A stretch of DNA of 33,331 bases, taken from contig JACROI010000002.1 of the NCBI GenBank assembly GCA_016214465.1, positions 1-33,331 on the forward strand, read 5' to 3'. Positions 15,957 through 23,492 of this stretch are shown one piece after another; within the stretch, counting starts at the first letter, position 1; every line of letters begins with the position of its first letter. Below the pieces are notes generated by a model that was not told where the DNA came from, searched no databases, and saw only the letters and a program-made list of their open reading frames with translations. The stretch comes from Candidatus Magasanikiibacteriota bacterium. Its GTDB lineage: Bacteria; Patescibacteriota; Patescibacteriia; Magasanikbacterales; UBA10003. Position numbers and translations under genes: made by a program.

Positions 15957-16212
15957 GTGGATCGTGTCCACCGCTGCTCCATGGGTGGCAACGCAAAATT
16001 CTCCACACTGCTTTTACACCACCAAACACCAGTCCATATTTTTCAATCGCTTGGTATCCATATTCTGAACAAGTCGGGTGAAACTTGCAAAATCCATGCG
16101 GATGTAACAAGCTGAATGGCCCATGGTCTGGGGAAAGTGTTTTTTGGTAAACACGGATGGCTTTAAGCAGGATAAAACGAGGAAAATAGAGAAATAAGGC
16201 CAAATATTGCAT
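15949..16212 (-). CDS. yidD: Membrane protein insertion efficiency factor
   Basis: YidD is a small membrane-associated protein that assists YidC-dependent insertion. The 87 residues carry the family core 'CKFHPTCSEYGYQAIEKYG' and 'GGVKAVWRILRCHPWSSGG', including the conserved Cys residues and the HPWS tail. The amphipathic N-terminus ('YLALFLYFPRFILLKAIRVY') fits membrane attachment. It starts three bases after rnpA stops, so the genes are surely cotranscribed. yidC itself is not adjacent in this window. Confidence 0.94.
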   Translation of the reverse strand: MQYLALFLYFPRFILLKAIRVYQKTLSPDHGPFSLLHPHGFCKFHPTCSEYGYQAIEKYGLVFGGVKAVWRILRCHPWSSGGHDPLA

Positions 16213-16215
16213 ATT

Positions 16216-16578
16216 TTATGATGAGCTCGGCTCATTTAAAATTCCGGATTTTCCCAATAAATACTCCACTTCCGCCTTAATATCTTTATAATCCGCCCCA
16301 ATTAAGCTTGATTTAATCTTTATTACTACATCAAAATTCGGCTTAATTAAGCCACTTTTATACATTAACCGCACTGCTTCGCGCACCTGCCTTTTTAAAC
16401 GATTACGCACAATGGCTTTTTTACTCACAGTCAGTCCTATCACAAAGCCAAATTTACTATCACCAACTGCTTTTTTAGCTAATTTTAGCTGTAAATTACG
16501 GCTATAAAACGATTGGCCAAATTTAAAAATCCGCTTAAAATCGCGGTCTTGCTTTAAACGGTTGATTGAGAGTAGCAT
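16216..16578 (-). CDS. rnpA: Ribonuclease P protein component
   Basis: The protein subunit of RNase P helps the RNA subunit bind and cleave precursor tRNAs. The 120-residue basic protein contains 'FGFVIGLTVSKKAIVRNRLK' and the signature 'RNRLKRQVREAVR' (~residues 58-70), and begins 'SINRLKQDRDFKRIFKFG' as usual. It lies between rpmH (three-base gap) and yidD, the standard order near bacterial origins. The C-terminus 'ILNEPSSS' is a short family-specific tail. Confidence 0.95.
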   Translation of the reverse strand: MLLSINRLKQDRDFKRIFKFGQSFYSRNLQLKLAKKAVGDSKFGFVIGLTVSKKAIVRNRLKRQVREAVRLMYKSGLIKPNFDVVIKIKSSLIGADYKDIKAEVEYLLGKSGILNEPSSS

Positions 16579-16581
16579 ACT

Positions 16582-16722
16582 TTAAACCACCGTGAGTTTT
16601 TTGCGGCCTTTGGCTCGGCGGCGAGCTAACACTTCACGGCCGGCGCGGGTTGACATTCTTTTTCTAAAACCATGCGTCTTGACTCTGCGAAGTTTTTTAG
16701 GTTGGTAAGTTCTCTTAACCAT
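16582..16722 (-). CDS. rpmH: 50S ribosomal protein L34
   Basis: This gene is too short for the ORF track. Translation gives 46 residues: [19 protein letters not shown]..., then '[20 protein letters not shown]', the L34 signature. L34 binds 23S rRNA in the large subunit. It leads the rpmH-rnpA-yidD unit divergent from dnaA. Confidence 0.96.
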   Translation of the reverse strand: MVKRTYQPKKLRRVKTHGFRKRMSTRAGREVLARRRAKGRKKLTVV

Positions 16723-16732
16723 ATTACATAAT

Positions 16733-16761
16733 ATATTACCACACTATCCACAGCTTGTCCA
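16733..16761 (-). promoter_or_regulatory. Promoter of rpmH operon with DnaA box-like site
   Basis: Minus strand: TGGACA, 17-bp spacer, TAATAT. The spacer contains TGTGGATAG, one base from a DnaA box, so DnaA may affect this promoter. Confidence 0.65.
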
Positions 16762-16785
16762 CCATTTTTAAACAGCTGACTTGAT

Positions 16786-16813
16786 TTGCGTAATTTTATC
16801 CACATGTTATACT
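16786..16813 (+). promoter_or_regulatory. Promoter of dnaA with a DnaA box in the spacer
   Basis: A clear -10 TATACT at 16808-16813 has a weak -35 (TTGCGT, 16 bp away). A perfect TTATCCACA lies between them at 16796-16804, as expected for autoregulation by DnaA. Confidence 0.65.
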
Positions 16814-16837
16814 AACTCTAGTTTCTGACTCTTTTTT

Positions 16838-18229
16838 ATGACTCCTCAACAAATTTGGCAAGCAGTCCTTGCTGAATTAGAGCTCTCATTAAGCAGGGCA
16901 AGTTTTATCACTTGGTTTAAAAGCACCTTTATCGGCTCTTATGAAAAGGGGCATGTGGTTGTTTGCGTACCAAGTTCATTTAATAAAATCTGGCTGGAAA
17001 AAAATCACCATCATAATTTAATTAAACTGATTGAAAAAATCACCGGCGATCCAATCAACTCAATGGTATATCAAATTGAAACAACTCGTCCATTTCCAAT
17101 AACACCTACCACAGCTGCACCTACTGCAACCACCGCGAATCCGGCTCCGGCAGTTGAAGAAATCACGCAAATTTTTCAAAAAACCGTCTCGGAAACAGTT
17201 AACACTTTTGGCTTAAATCCTCGCTACAATTTTGCTAATTTTATTGTTGGAAAAGGATGTGAACTGGCCCACGCCGCTTGCCAAGCTGTCACATCGCAAT
17301 TGGGCAAGGCCTACAACCCGTTATTTATCTATGGCGGATCGGGACTGGGCAAAACACATCTTTTGCAGGCTGTTGGCAATTTAATTTTACAACAAGACAA
17401 ACAAAAAAAAGTTGTCTACGCCACTTGTGAAAAATTCACCAATGATTTTATTCACGCTGTGCGCTCCGGACAAATTAAAAATTTCTACGACATTTATCGT
17501 AAGGCGGATTTGTTGCTTATTGACGACATTCAATTTATTGCCGGCAAGGCGGAAACACAAGAGGCATTTTTCAACACTTTTAATGACCTGCACCAACAAG
17601 ATAAGCAAATAATGATCACTTCTGATCGCCCGCCAAAAGCCATTTCGCTGTTGGAAAATCGCTTGCTTTCCCGTTTTGAAATGGGCATGATTGCTGATGT
17701 GGCTCCACCGGATTTTGAAACCAGAATGGCGATTTTGCAAACAAAATGTCAAGAAAAAAACCTGCCTTTGGAAAAAGAAGTGCTTAATTTTATCGCTAAT
17801 TCTATACAAAATAACGTGCGAGAGTTGGAAGGCGCGCTAAACAAACTCAAAGCGTATCATGAATTAAAAAAAACAGTGCCGGATTTGGCGTTGGTAAAAA
17901 CACTGGTGTCTCATTTGGAAAATTCCGCTTCCGGCCGAGTGTTGACACCAAAATACATTATTCAATCAGTGGCTGAATTTTTTGACATCAGAATCCAAGA
18001 TGTTTTGGGCGAGAGCAGGGAAAAAAGATTGGCTTACCCGCGTCAAATTATTATGTTTTTAATGCGGCGCGAAACAAAATCTTCTTTTCCCGCGATTGGC
18101 ATGGAGTTGGGCGGCCGTGATCACACCACCGCCATGCACGCCTGCAAAAAAATCATTAAAGATATTGAAAAAGACCCTAAAGTTAGAGAAGAAATAGCGC
18201 AAATCCGTCAAAAATTATTCGCTGTGTAA
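16838..18229 (+). CDS. dnaA: Chromosomal replication initiator DnaA
   Basis: DnaA binds DnaA boxes at oriC, oligomerises with ATP and opens the duplex. The 463 residues show all four domains: N-terminal 'IWQAVLAELELSLSRASFITW', a short Pro/Thr/Ala linker (~88-105), the AAA+ core with Walker A 'GGSGLGKTHL' (~166) and Walker B 'LLIDDIQF' (~225), and the C-terminal binding domain with 'GRDHTTAMHACKKI' (~427). The usual 'NVRELEGALNKL' is present. It is divergent from rpmH and followed by a box-rich gap and dnaN. Confidence 0.98.
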   Translation: MTPQQIWQAVLAELELSLSRASFITWFKSTFIGSYEKGHVVVCVPSSFNKIWLEKNHHHNLIKLIEKITGDPINSMVYQIETTRPFPITPTTAAPTATTANPAPAVEEITQIFQKTVSETVNTFGLNPRYNFANFIVGKGCELAHAACQAVTSQLGKAYNPLFIYGGSGLGKTHLLQAVGNLILQQDKQKKVVYATCEKFTNDFIHAVRSGQIKNFYDIYRKADLLLIDDIQFIAGKAETQEAFFNTFNDLHQQDKQIMITSDRPPKAISLLENRLLSRFEMGMIADVAPPDFETRMAILQTKCQEKNLPLEKEVLNFIANSIQNNVRELEGALNKLKAYHELKKTVPDLALVKTLVSHLENSASGRVLTPKYIIQSVAEFFDIRIQDVLGESREKRLAYPRQIIMFLMRRETKSSFPAIGMELGGRDHTTAMHACKKIIKDIEKDPKVREEIAQIRQKLFAV

Positions 18230-18449
18230 AACAGGTGGATAACATACTGATAAAAACACTACAAACTGTTATCTATTTCACAAACACTCTTTCCACAACT
18301 TTTATCCACATTTTTATACACAACTTTTCACACTGTCTGCGCACATGGTTTTCCACAAGATTTTAAATTCATTTATCGCCCGCCCCGCGTTTTATCCACC
18401 CATTTGTTATTATTACTATTTATATATATAACTCAATATAACAACCAAT
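18230..18449. other. Predicted replication origin (oriC) in the dnaA-dnaN gap
   Basis: The 220-bp gap holds one perfect DnaA box (TTATCCACA at 18302) and four with one mismatch (18234, 18314, 18349, 18392), in both orientations, followed by an AT-rich run (18404-18446) suitable for unwinding. A dnaN promoter (TTGTTA, 17 bp, TATAAC at 18404-18432) lies within the AT-rich part. Placement next to dnaA is the standard bacterial arrangement. Confidence 0.8.
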
Positions 18450-19604
18450 ATGAAATTTTCTTGCACACAGGAAAACTTTTTACAAGGTCTGCAGGTGGTG
18501 AGTCACGCCGCCGGTAAAAACATTTCTTTGCCGATTTTGAATAATGTTTTAATAAAAATTGAAAACAAGGAATTGAAATTGGTAACCACTAATTTGGAAA
18601 TGGCCATTAGTTGCTGTTTGAGAGCCAAGGTGGATGAAGATGGTGAGTTTACAGTGCCTTGCCGACTTCTAACCGACTATTTGTCAGTAAGCTCTCCAGG
18701 CCGAGTTGATGTGGAACAAAAAGACAGTGAGTTGTTGGTGCAGAGCGCGAGTGATAAAACCATGATCAAGGGTAATGTGGCAGTGGATTTTCCTTTGGTG
18801 CCACAATTGGAAAGAAAAAAGATGTATGGCTTAAAAGTGGTTGATTTTAAGGAAATGGCGCAAAAAGTGATTTTTGCAGCGTCTAAAAATGAGGCTAGAC
18901 CTGAGTTGGGTGGTGTTTTGCTTAATTTTAATCCTGATTTTAAGCTGGGATTTGTGGTGTCAGCTGCCACAGACAGTTATCGTTTGGCTGAAAAAGAGGT
19001 GAAATTATTGGAAAATTTGACTAATAAGAGTTATAGTGCCGAAACATCAAAGGTGATTGTGCCTGTTCGGGCTTTGCAAGAGATTTTGCGTATTGTTTCC
19101 ACTTATCATGAAGATTTGGAAGAAGAGCATCATGTGGAAATAGTGGTGTCTGATAGTCAGATTATGTTTTCCTATGGTTTGGTTGAGCTTGTTTCCCGTT
19201 TAATTGAAGGACAGTATCCTGATTATCGTCAAATTATTCCGGCCAATTCTAAAACCAATATATCGTTTAATGTGGCTGAGTGGATAAAGAGAATCAAAGC
19301 CGCCAGCCTGTTCTCTAATGTGGGCATAAATGGCATTGTGTTGACCTTTAAGGCCGGTAATGAGCAAAAGACGACATTCATATCAACCAACGGTCAATTA
19401 GGTAATTACACCAGCGAAGAATTGTGTCAAATTGAAGGTGAGGATAATCATATTTTATTGAATTACCGCTATTTGTTGGATGGATTGATGAATTTAAGCT
19501 CGGAAGAGGCGGTCTTGAAAGTTATTTCGCCAAATTCACCTTGTGTTTTGTCTTCCAAGTCCGGTAGTGGGTATTTATATATAATAATGCCGATTAAAGA
19601 ATAG
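18450..19604 (+). CDS. dnaN: DNA polymerase III subunit beta (sliding clamp)
   Basis: The beta clamp is a ring-shaped dimer that holds polymerase on DNA. The 384 residues begin 'MKFSCTQENFLQGLQVV' and include 'SLPILNNVLIKIENKELKLV', 'TDSYRLAEKEV' and 'EGQYPDYRQIIP', all typical, and end 'SGSGYLYIIMPIKE'. It sits downstream of dnaA and oriC as usual. A terminator follows at once, so recF is not part of this unit. Confidence 0.97.
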   Translation: MKFSCTQENFLQGLQVVSHAAGKNISLPILNNVLIKIENKELKLVTTNLEMAISCCLRAKVDEDGEFTVPCRLLTDYLSVSSPGRVDVEQKDSELLVQSASDKTMIKGNVAVDFPLVPQLERKKMYGLKVVDFKEMAQKVIFAASKNEARPELGGVLLNFNPDFKLGFVVSAATDSYRLAEKEVKLLENLTNKSYSAETSKVIVPVRALQEILRIVSTYHEDLEEEHHVEIVVSDSQIMFSYGLVELVSRLIEGQYPDYRQIIPANSKTNISFNVAEWIKRIKAASLFSNVGINGIVLTFKAGNEQKTTFISTNGQLGNYTSEELCQIEGEDNHILLNYRYLLDGLMNLSSEEAVLKVISPNSPCVLSSKSGSGYLYIIMPIKE

Positions 19605-19617
19605 GTTAAAAATTGAA

Positions 19618-19641
19618 AAGCCGCCCCATGGGCGGTTTTTT
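19618..19641. terminator. Terminator of dnaN
   Basis: CCGCCC/GGGCGG hairpin followed by six T on the plus strand. It may also back up termination of the convergent non-coding RNA candidate. Confidence 0.85.
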
Positions 19642-19655
19642 ATTTCCCCTAAAAC

Positions 19656-19932
19656 GCTAAAAGGGCGACTTTTAAGCCCAAAAACATAATGTTGTTTAAT
19701 GGCGAGTCGCCCTTGTTAATCCAAGAAGCGAACTCGTCTACCCCGAGATAATCGGAGTAAACCGTCTACTAACCTGCAGACGGTTAAATGGCGAATATAC
19801 ATTCTTCTGGGATTTGTTTTGTCTCCTTTTACCCTTTGGTGGTTTATTAACTGGTTTAAGTTAAAAACCATATTTGTCCCAGTTGGGACACCACAGAGTA
19901 ATGGAGTAAAGCTGAAAAGAACAACTCTTCTG
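19656..19932 (-). ncRNA. Candidate structured non-coding RNA between dnaN and pnp
   Basis: A near-perfect promoter reads leftwards into ~280 bases that contain four successive hairpins: GTCCC/GGGAC (19876-19889), ACCGTCT/AGACGGT (19761-19784), an 8-bp stem TACTCCGA/TCGGGGTA in the RNA (19739-19759), and AAGGGCGAC/GTCGCCCTT (19661-19714), after which the RNA reads TTTT. A 51-codon ORF (ATG 19871 to stop 19716, MVFNLNQL...) exists in the transcript but has no good ribosome binding site and overlaps the stems. I found no tmRNA, RNase P RNA, SRP RNA or 6S hallmark. The 3' end is approximate. Confidence 0.5.
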
Positions 19933-19938
19933 ATATAT

Positions 19939-19967
19939 ATTATACCATGAAAAACAGCACTTGTCAA
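19939..19967 (-). promoter_or_regulatory. Consensus promoter for the non-coding RNA candidate
   Basis: Minus strand: TTGACA, exactly 17 bp, TATAAT, with TGG before the -10. It has no large ORF downstream. Confidence 0.85.
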
Positions 19968-20030
19968 CATTTGTGTGTATAAGTTTTATTTTTTCTCTAA
20001 ATCTAGCTGTAATTTTGATTTTTTATAAAT

Positions 20031-20039
20031 TTATCCACA
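20031..20039 (+). promoter_or_regulatory. DnaA box beside palindrome copy 3
   Basis: Perfect TTATCCACA, ending four bases before the palindrome. Confidence 0.6.
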
Positions 20040-20042
20040 GAA

Positions 20043-20070
20043 AATTTGTCTACACCATACTATACAAATC
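20043..20070. repeat. 28-bp palindrome, copy 3
   Basis: Arms AATTTGTCTAC and CTATACAAATC around centre ACCATA. Confidence 0.8.
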
Positions 20071-20098
20071 TGGGGATAAAGTATGGGTTATGAGCAAG

Positions 20099-20107
20099 TT
20101 ATCCACA
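20099..20107 (+). promoter_or_regulatory. DnaA box between palindrome copies 3 and 4
   Basis: Perfect TTATCCACA. Confidence 0.6.
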
Positions 20108-20145
20108 GGATGTGTCTACTTAAAGTGGAAAACTTCTACAGAGTG

Positions 20146-20173
20146 AATTTGTATAGACTATATTAGACAAATT
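20146..20173. repeat. 28-bp palindrome, copy 4
   Basis: Arms AATTTGTATAG and TTAGACAAATT around centre ACTATA, the same left arm and centre as copy 1. Confidence 0.8.
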
Positions 20174-20188
20174 TTTTAATCAAAACAA

Positions 20189-20214
20189 AACATCCCCGAT
20201 AAATCAGGGATGTT
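20189..20214 (-). terminator. Terminator of pnp
   Basis: AACATCCC/GGGATGTT hairpin; on the minus strand it is followed by TTGTTTTG. Confidence 0.8.
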
Positions 20215-20225
20215 TGGGTAATGCT

Positions 20226-22451
20226 TTAAAATCTCCGTCGTCCGCCTCCACGGCGGTCGTTGTTTCCACTAGGACGCGGTCGGCGCTCCATTGGCGGGCG
20301 GTCAACATAGCCCTCGGGTTTGGGCAAGAGTTCTTTCATTGTTAAATTAGTTCTGCCCATGTCGTCAATTTCTTTAACTTTCACTTTCACCTTGTCGCCA
20401 ACTTGCACAACATCTTCAACGCTATTAGTTCTGCCCCAAGCCATTTCGGAAATATGCACCAAACCCTCTTTGCCCGGCAACACTTCCACAAATGCGCCAA
20501 AATCCATCAAGCGGGTAACCGTTCCATCATAAATTTCGCCAGGCTCAACTTCTTTTACAATGTCGCGCACTATTTTTTCCGCTTTTTCCAACGCCTCTTT
20601 ATTCACGGCAGTAATGGACACGGTGCCGTCTTGTTCAATGTCAATTTCCACACCGGTATCTTCAATGATTTTATTGATAATTTTACCCCCTGGTCCGATG
20701 ACCTCGCGAATTTTATCAACATCAATTTTGAAAGCGACAATGCGCGGAGCATATTGGGATAATTCAGTCCGCGGAGCTGGAATCGCTTTGTTCATCGCTT
20801 CCAGTACTTGCAATCGCGCTTCACGAGCGCGTGATAATGTTTCCTTAACAATTTTTTCTACCAGCCCTTCTGTTTTAGTATCCATTTGAATAGCGGTAAT
20901 GCCATTCACAGTGCCGGCGACTTTAAAATCCATTCCGCCTTTACCATCTTCCAAATCCTGCAAGTCGGTTAAAATTTGATAGTCATCTCCACCTTGATTA
21001 AAATTAGAAGCTAAACCAATAGCCACTCCGGCCACAGGTGATTTGATTGGCACGCCGGCATCCATCAAAGCCAAAGACGATCCGCAGGTTGAGGCCATTG
21101 AAGATGAACCATTGGAACCAAGAACTTCAGACACCACGCGAATGGTGTAAGGGAAATTCTCTTTGCTTGGCAAAACCGGCACCAAGGCCTTTTCCGCGAG
21201 AGCCCCATGGCCAATATCGCGTCGTCCAGGGCCACGCATCGGGCCAACTTCGCCAACGCTATACGGAGGGAAATTATAGTGATGCATGTAGCGTTTTTTG
21301 CTCGCGCCTTCAATACCCTCCAAAGTTTGTACAGCGGCAGGTGAGCCAAGTGTAATTGTACTCAAAACCTGTGTTTCTCCGCGTGAAAATAAGGCGGAAC
21401 CATGGGTGCGCGGCAGTACTGCGGCTTCAGCCATAAGCTGACGAATATCTTTAAGAGAGCGGCCATCCACACGTTTTTTTTCTTTAATGATTTTTTCCGT
21501 GATAAACTCTTCCACTATAAGTTTGTATCTTGAAAAAATCAGTTTGCGGCGATCTTTGCCAATGTTTTTTTCTTGCAAGTGTTCTTCCAATTTTTTGGAT
21601 AAAGAATCAAAAGCTCCAAATCGTTCGGCTTTAATTGTAAGATTTTTATCAAAAAAATGTTTGGCAACATTAGTTTTGATAAATTCGCGCGCAATATCCA
21701 ATAATTCATTTTCACTGGCGGCGGAAGTGTCTTCATCAGCGTCCAAATCCTGTTTTAACACGATTTTTTCTTTGCCAACCGCATTTTGCACTTTATTTAT
21801 CAAGTCAATTACTTCTTTCAAGTGTTTTTGACCAAAAATAATGCCTTCCAACACAGTTTCTTCCGGCACTTCATTGGCGCCAGCTTCCAACATTATTACT
21901 TTTTCAGGAGTACCGGCCACCACCAAATCCATAGCGCTTTTTAAACGCGCTTCATAAGAGGGATTGATTACCCATTCGTTATTTATCTGGCCAATACGAA
22001 TGCCGCCAATCGGGCCTTTCCAAGGAATGTCGGAAATCGCTAAAGCGCAAGACGCGGCCACTAGTCCGAGCACATCAGGGTCGTTTTCTCCGTCAAAAGA
22101 CAATACAGCCACCACTGCCTGCACTTCATTTCTGACAGTATCGTCAAAAAGCGGGCGGATGGCGCGGTCAATCATGCGGCCGGAAAGAACGGATTCGTCG
22201 CTCGGCCGGCCTTCGCGTTTGATAAAGCGAGAGCCCTTGATTAAGCCGGCGGCATAGAGTTTTTCTTCAAATTCCACCATCAATGGGAAAAAATCCACGC
22301 CTTCGCGCGGCTTTTTGCTCATGACAGTTGACGCTAAAATAACAGTGTCCCCGTACTGAACAGTGCAGGAACCATTGGTTTGGTTGGTAAATTTACCAAC
22401 CTCTACGGTGAGGGTTTTACCGCCCCACTCGCAAGAGAATTTTTGGACCAT
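20226..22451 (-). CDS. pnp: Polyribonucleotide nucleotidyltransferase (PNPase)
   Basis: PNPase degrades RNA 3' to 5' by phosphorolysis as a trimer. The 741-residue protein has the first RNase PH domain ('CEWGGKTLTVEVGKFTNQ'), a helical linker, the second RNase PH domain ('RTHGSALFSRGETQVLSTIT', 'RRDIGHGALAEKAL'), a KH domain with 'VIGPGGKII' (~578) and an S1 domain ('GTVTRLMDFGAFVEVLPGKEG', ~640-705). The C-terminus is a short Arg/Gly-rich tail ('NNDRRGGGRRRF') that may bind RNA. The leader is ~330 bases long and highly structured. rpsO lies upstream with one gene between, an extended form of the common rpsO-pnp arrangement. Confidence 0.97.
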   Translation of the reverse strand: MVQKFSCEWGGKTLTVEVGKFTNQTNGSCTVQYGDTVILASTVMSKKPREGVDFFPLMVEFEEKLYAAGLIKGSRFIKREGRPSDESVLSGRMIDRAIRPLFDDTVRNEVQAVVAVLSFDGENDPDVLGLVAASCALAISDIPWKGPIGGIRIGQINNEWVINPSYEARLKSAMDLVVAGTPEKVIMLEAGANEVPEETVLEGIIFGQKHLKEVIDLINKVQNAVGKEKIVLKQDLDADEDTSAASENELLDIAREFIKTNVAKHFFDKNLTIKAERFGAFDSLSKKLEEHLQEKNIGKDRRKLIFSRYKLIVEEFITEKIIKEKKRVDGRSLKDIRQLMAEAAVLPRTHGSALFSRGETQVLSTITLGSPAAVQTLEGIEGASKKRYMHHYNFPPYSVGEVGPMRGPGRRDIGHGALAEKALVPVLPSKENFPYTIRVVSEVLGSNGSSSMASTCGSSLALMDAGVPIKSPVAGVAIGLASNFNQGGDDYQILTDLQDLEDGKGGMDFKVAGTVNGITAIQMDTKTEGLVEKIVKETLSRAREARLQVLEAMNKAIPAPRTELSQYAPRIVAFKIDVDKIREVIGPGGKIINKIIEDTGVEIDIEQDGTVSITAVNKEALEKAEKIVRDIVKEVEPGEIYDGTVTRLMDFGAFVEVLPGKEGLVHISEMAWGRTNSVEDVVQVGDKVKVKVKEIDDMGRTNLTMKELLPKPEGYVDRPPMERRPRPSGNNDRRGGGRRRF

Positions 22452-22467
22452 AAATTTTACTTATTAG

Positions 22468-22702
22468 GGTCTGTCGTCAAATGCTCTTTCGTAGCGAAAT
22501 TTCAAAATTTTGAGCGAAAATTATAAGCGGAGCTTGGAATTTCGTCGGGCTTCGCCAAAAGCAAATAAATTTGCTTTTGGTCTCATCCCTAGAAATTATG
22601 AAGAGCGAGGAGCCCTATACATAGTATAAGGCGACGAAGCTCTGAATAATTTGCAGTCAAAATTTTGAAATTGCAGCCGAATATGGCATTTGGCGACAGA
22701 CC
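22468..22702. repeat. 235-bp fold-back element in pnp leader
   Basis: The ends GGTCTGTCGTCAAATGC and GGCATTTGGCGACAGACC are inverted copies with one mismatch over 16 bp. A second nested pair (AATTTCAAAATTTTGA) lies further in, and the centre has a perfect 12-bp hairpin CCAAAAGCAAAT/ATTTGCTTTTGG at 22555-22580. No ORF. The whole unit could fold on itself in DNA or in the pnp leader RNA. Confidence 0.8.
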
Positions 22703-22704
22703 AT

Positions 22705-22760
22705 TTGGTCCAAAAGCTGAAGACCGTGCGATTTTCGCGGTCTCTGTGTTTTTGGACCAA
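22705..22760. repeat. Large hairpin at the start of the pnp leader
   Basis: TTGGTCCAAAA/TTTTTGGACCAA encloses an inner stem AGACCG(T)GCGA/TCGC(G)GGTCT-like region. It lies immediately downstream of the predicted pnp transcription start, where a 5' hairpin could protect the RNA or be cut by RNase III. Confidence 0.75.
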
Positions 22761-22785
22761 TTGAATTAATTGTTAAGTTGATTGA

Positions 22786-22814
22786 ATTGTAGCAGATTGG
22801 GGTGAAAAAGGCAA
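22786..22814 (-). promoter_or_regulatory. Promoter of pnp
   Basis: Minus strand: TTGCCT, 17-bp spacer, TACAAT. It implies a leader of about 330 bases. Confidence 0.65.
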
Positions 22815-22861
22815 ATTTTTGTAAAAAATTGCTTTTAAAGAATTAAAAAGTACATTATGTT

Positions 22862-22890
22862 AAAAAAACGACCCAAATCGGGTCGTTTTT
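22862..22890 (-). terminator. Terminator of the NYN-domain gene
   Basis: CGACCC/GGGTCG with an A-run on one side and T-run on the other, so usable on both strands. It separates pnp from the rpsO unit. Confidence 0.85.
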
Positions 22891-22914
22891 ATTTTATAAA
22901 AAAATTTTTGTTGA

Positions 22915-23451
22915 TTACACTTTTTTAAATCTTGCTTTTCTTTCCACGCTTTTGTCAATAATCAAAAATCTTTTTTTATCTTCTGACAAATCAGTATAGC
23001 CGTCAGCCGCTTCAATCAATTTGGCCGAGGAAGTTTCTCTAAAAGCCATAATTTCCACTTGTTTGCCTTGATTTTGCAGATATTCAACCAATGGAATATA
23101 GTCGCCATCGCCAGACACCAGAATAATCGCATCCAAACTCGTGGACAGGCGCACCGCGTCAATGGTAATACCAACATCCCAGTCGGCTTTTTTAGCTCCG
23201 CCGAAAAAAATCTGCAAGTCCCTTTCTTTTGTTTCAATGCCCAAATTGGTCAGGGCGGAAAAAAATGGTTTTTCTTCGCCAGTCGGCGTCTTCACCACAT
23301 AAGCAATGGCGCGGATAAGTTTTCTATCAGCCACGCCGGCTTTGACGATTTCGCCGAAATTCACTTTGGCGTCAAAAAGATTTTTGGCGCTGTAATAAAG
23401 ATTTTGAACATCAATAAAAATGCCCACGCGTTGTTCAGGATGTTTTATCAT
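22915..23451 (-). CDS. NYN domain protein (LabA/DUF88 family)
   Basis: The 178-residue protein matches the NYN/LabA fold, a PIN-like nuclease fold. 'VGIFIDVQNLYYSAK' near the N-terminus supplies the first Asp and the Asn, and 'AIILVSGDGDYIPLVEYLQ' (~105-125) supplies the paired Asp motif. 'DVGITIDAVRL' holds another conserved acidic position. Such proteins are thought to be RNases, but few have been tested. It lies between rpsO and pnp, a place that suggests a role in RNA turnover. A short dispersed repeat fills the gap to rpsO. Confidence 0.9.
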   Translation of the reverse strand: MIKHPEQRVGIFIDVQNLYYSAKNLFDAKVNFGEIVKAGVADRKLIRAIAYVVKTPTGEEKPFFSALTNLGIETKERDLQIFFGGAKKADWDVGITIDAVRLSTSLDAIILVSGDGDYIPLVEYLQNQGKQVEIMAFRETSSAKLIEAADGYTDLSEDKKRFLIIDKSVERKARFKKV

Positions 23452-23455
23452 ACAA

Positions 23456-23484
23456 TGTCATTCCCGCGAAAGCGGGAATCCAGT
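23456..23484. repeat. Short dispersed repeat between rpsO and NYN gene
   Basis: GTCATTCCCGCGAAAGCGGGAATCCAG-type unit with a perfect ATTCCCGC/GCGGGAAT hairpin. Confidence 0.75.
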
Positions 23485-23492
23485 TAGTGAAA

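Noticed and set aside
19656-19932. The structured RNA candidate as tmRNA, RNase P RNA or SRP RNA
   Set aside because: No tRNA-like T arm with CCA, no GAGGAAAGTCC or ACAGAA blocks, and no SRP tetraloop-receptor pattern could be found.
19716-19970. 84-residue ORF between dnaN and pnp as a real protein gene
   Set aside because: Its start lies upstream of the predicted transcription start, and the inner 51-codon version overlaps strong hairpins without a ribosome binding site.
5022-20173. Definite assignment of the 28-bp palindromes as the chromosomal dif site
   Set aside because: The 11-6-11 form fits, but dif is normally single and opposite the origin, whereas here four copies lie near oriC.
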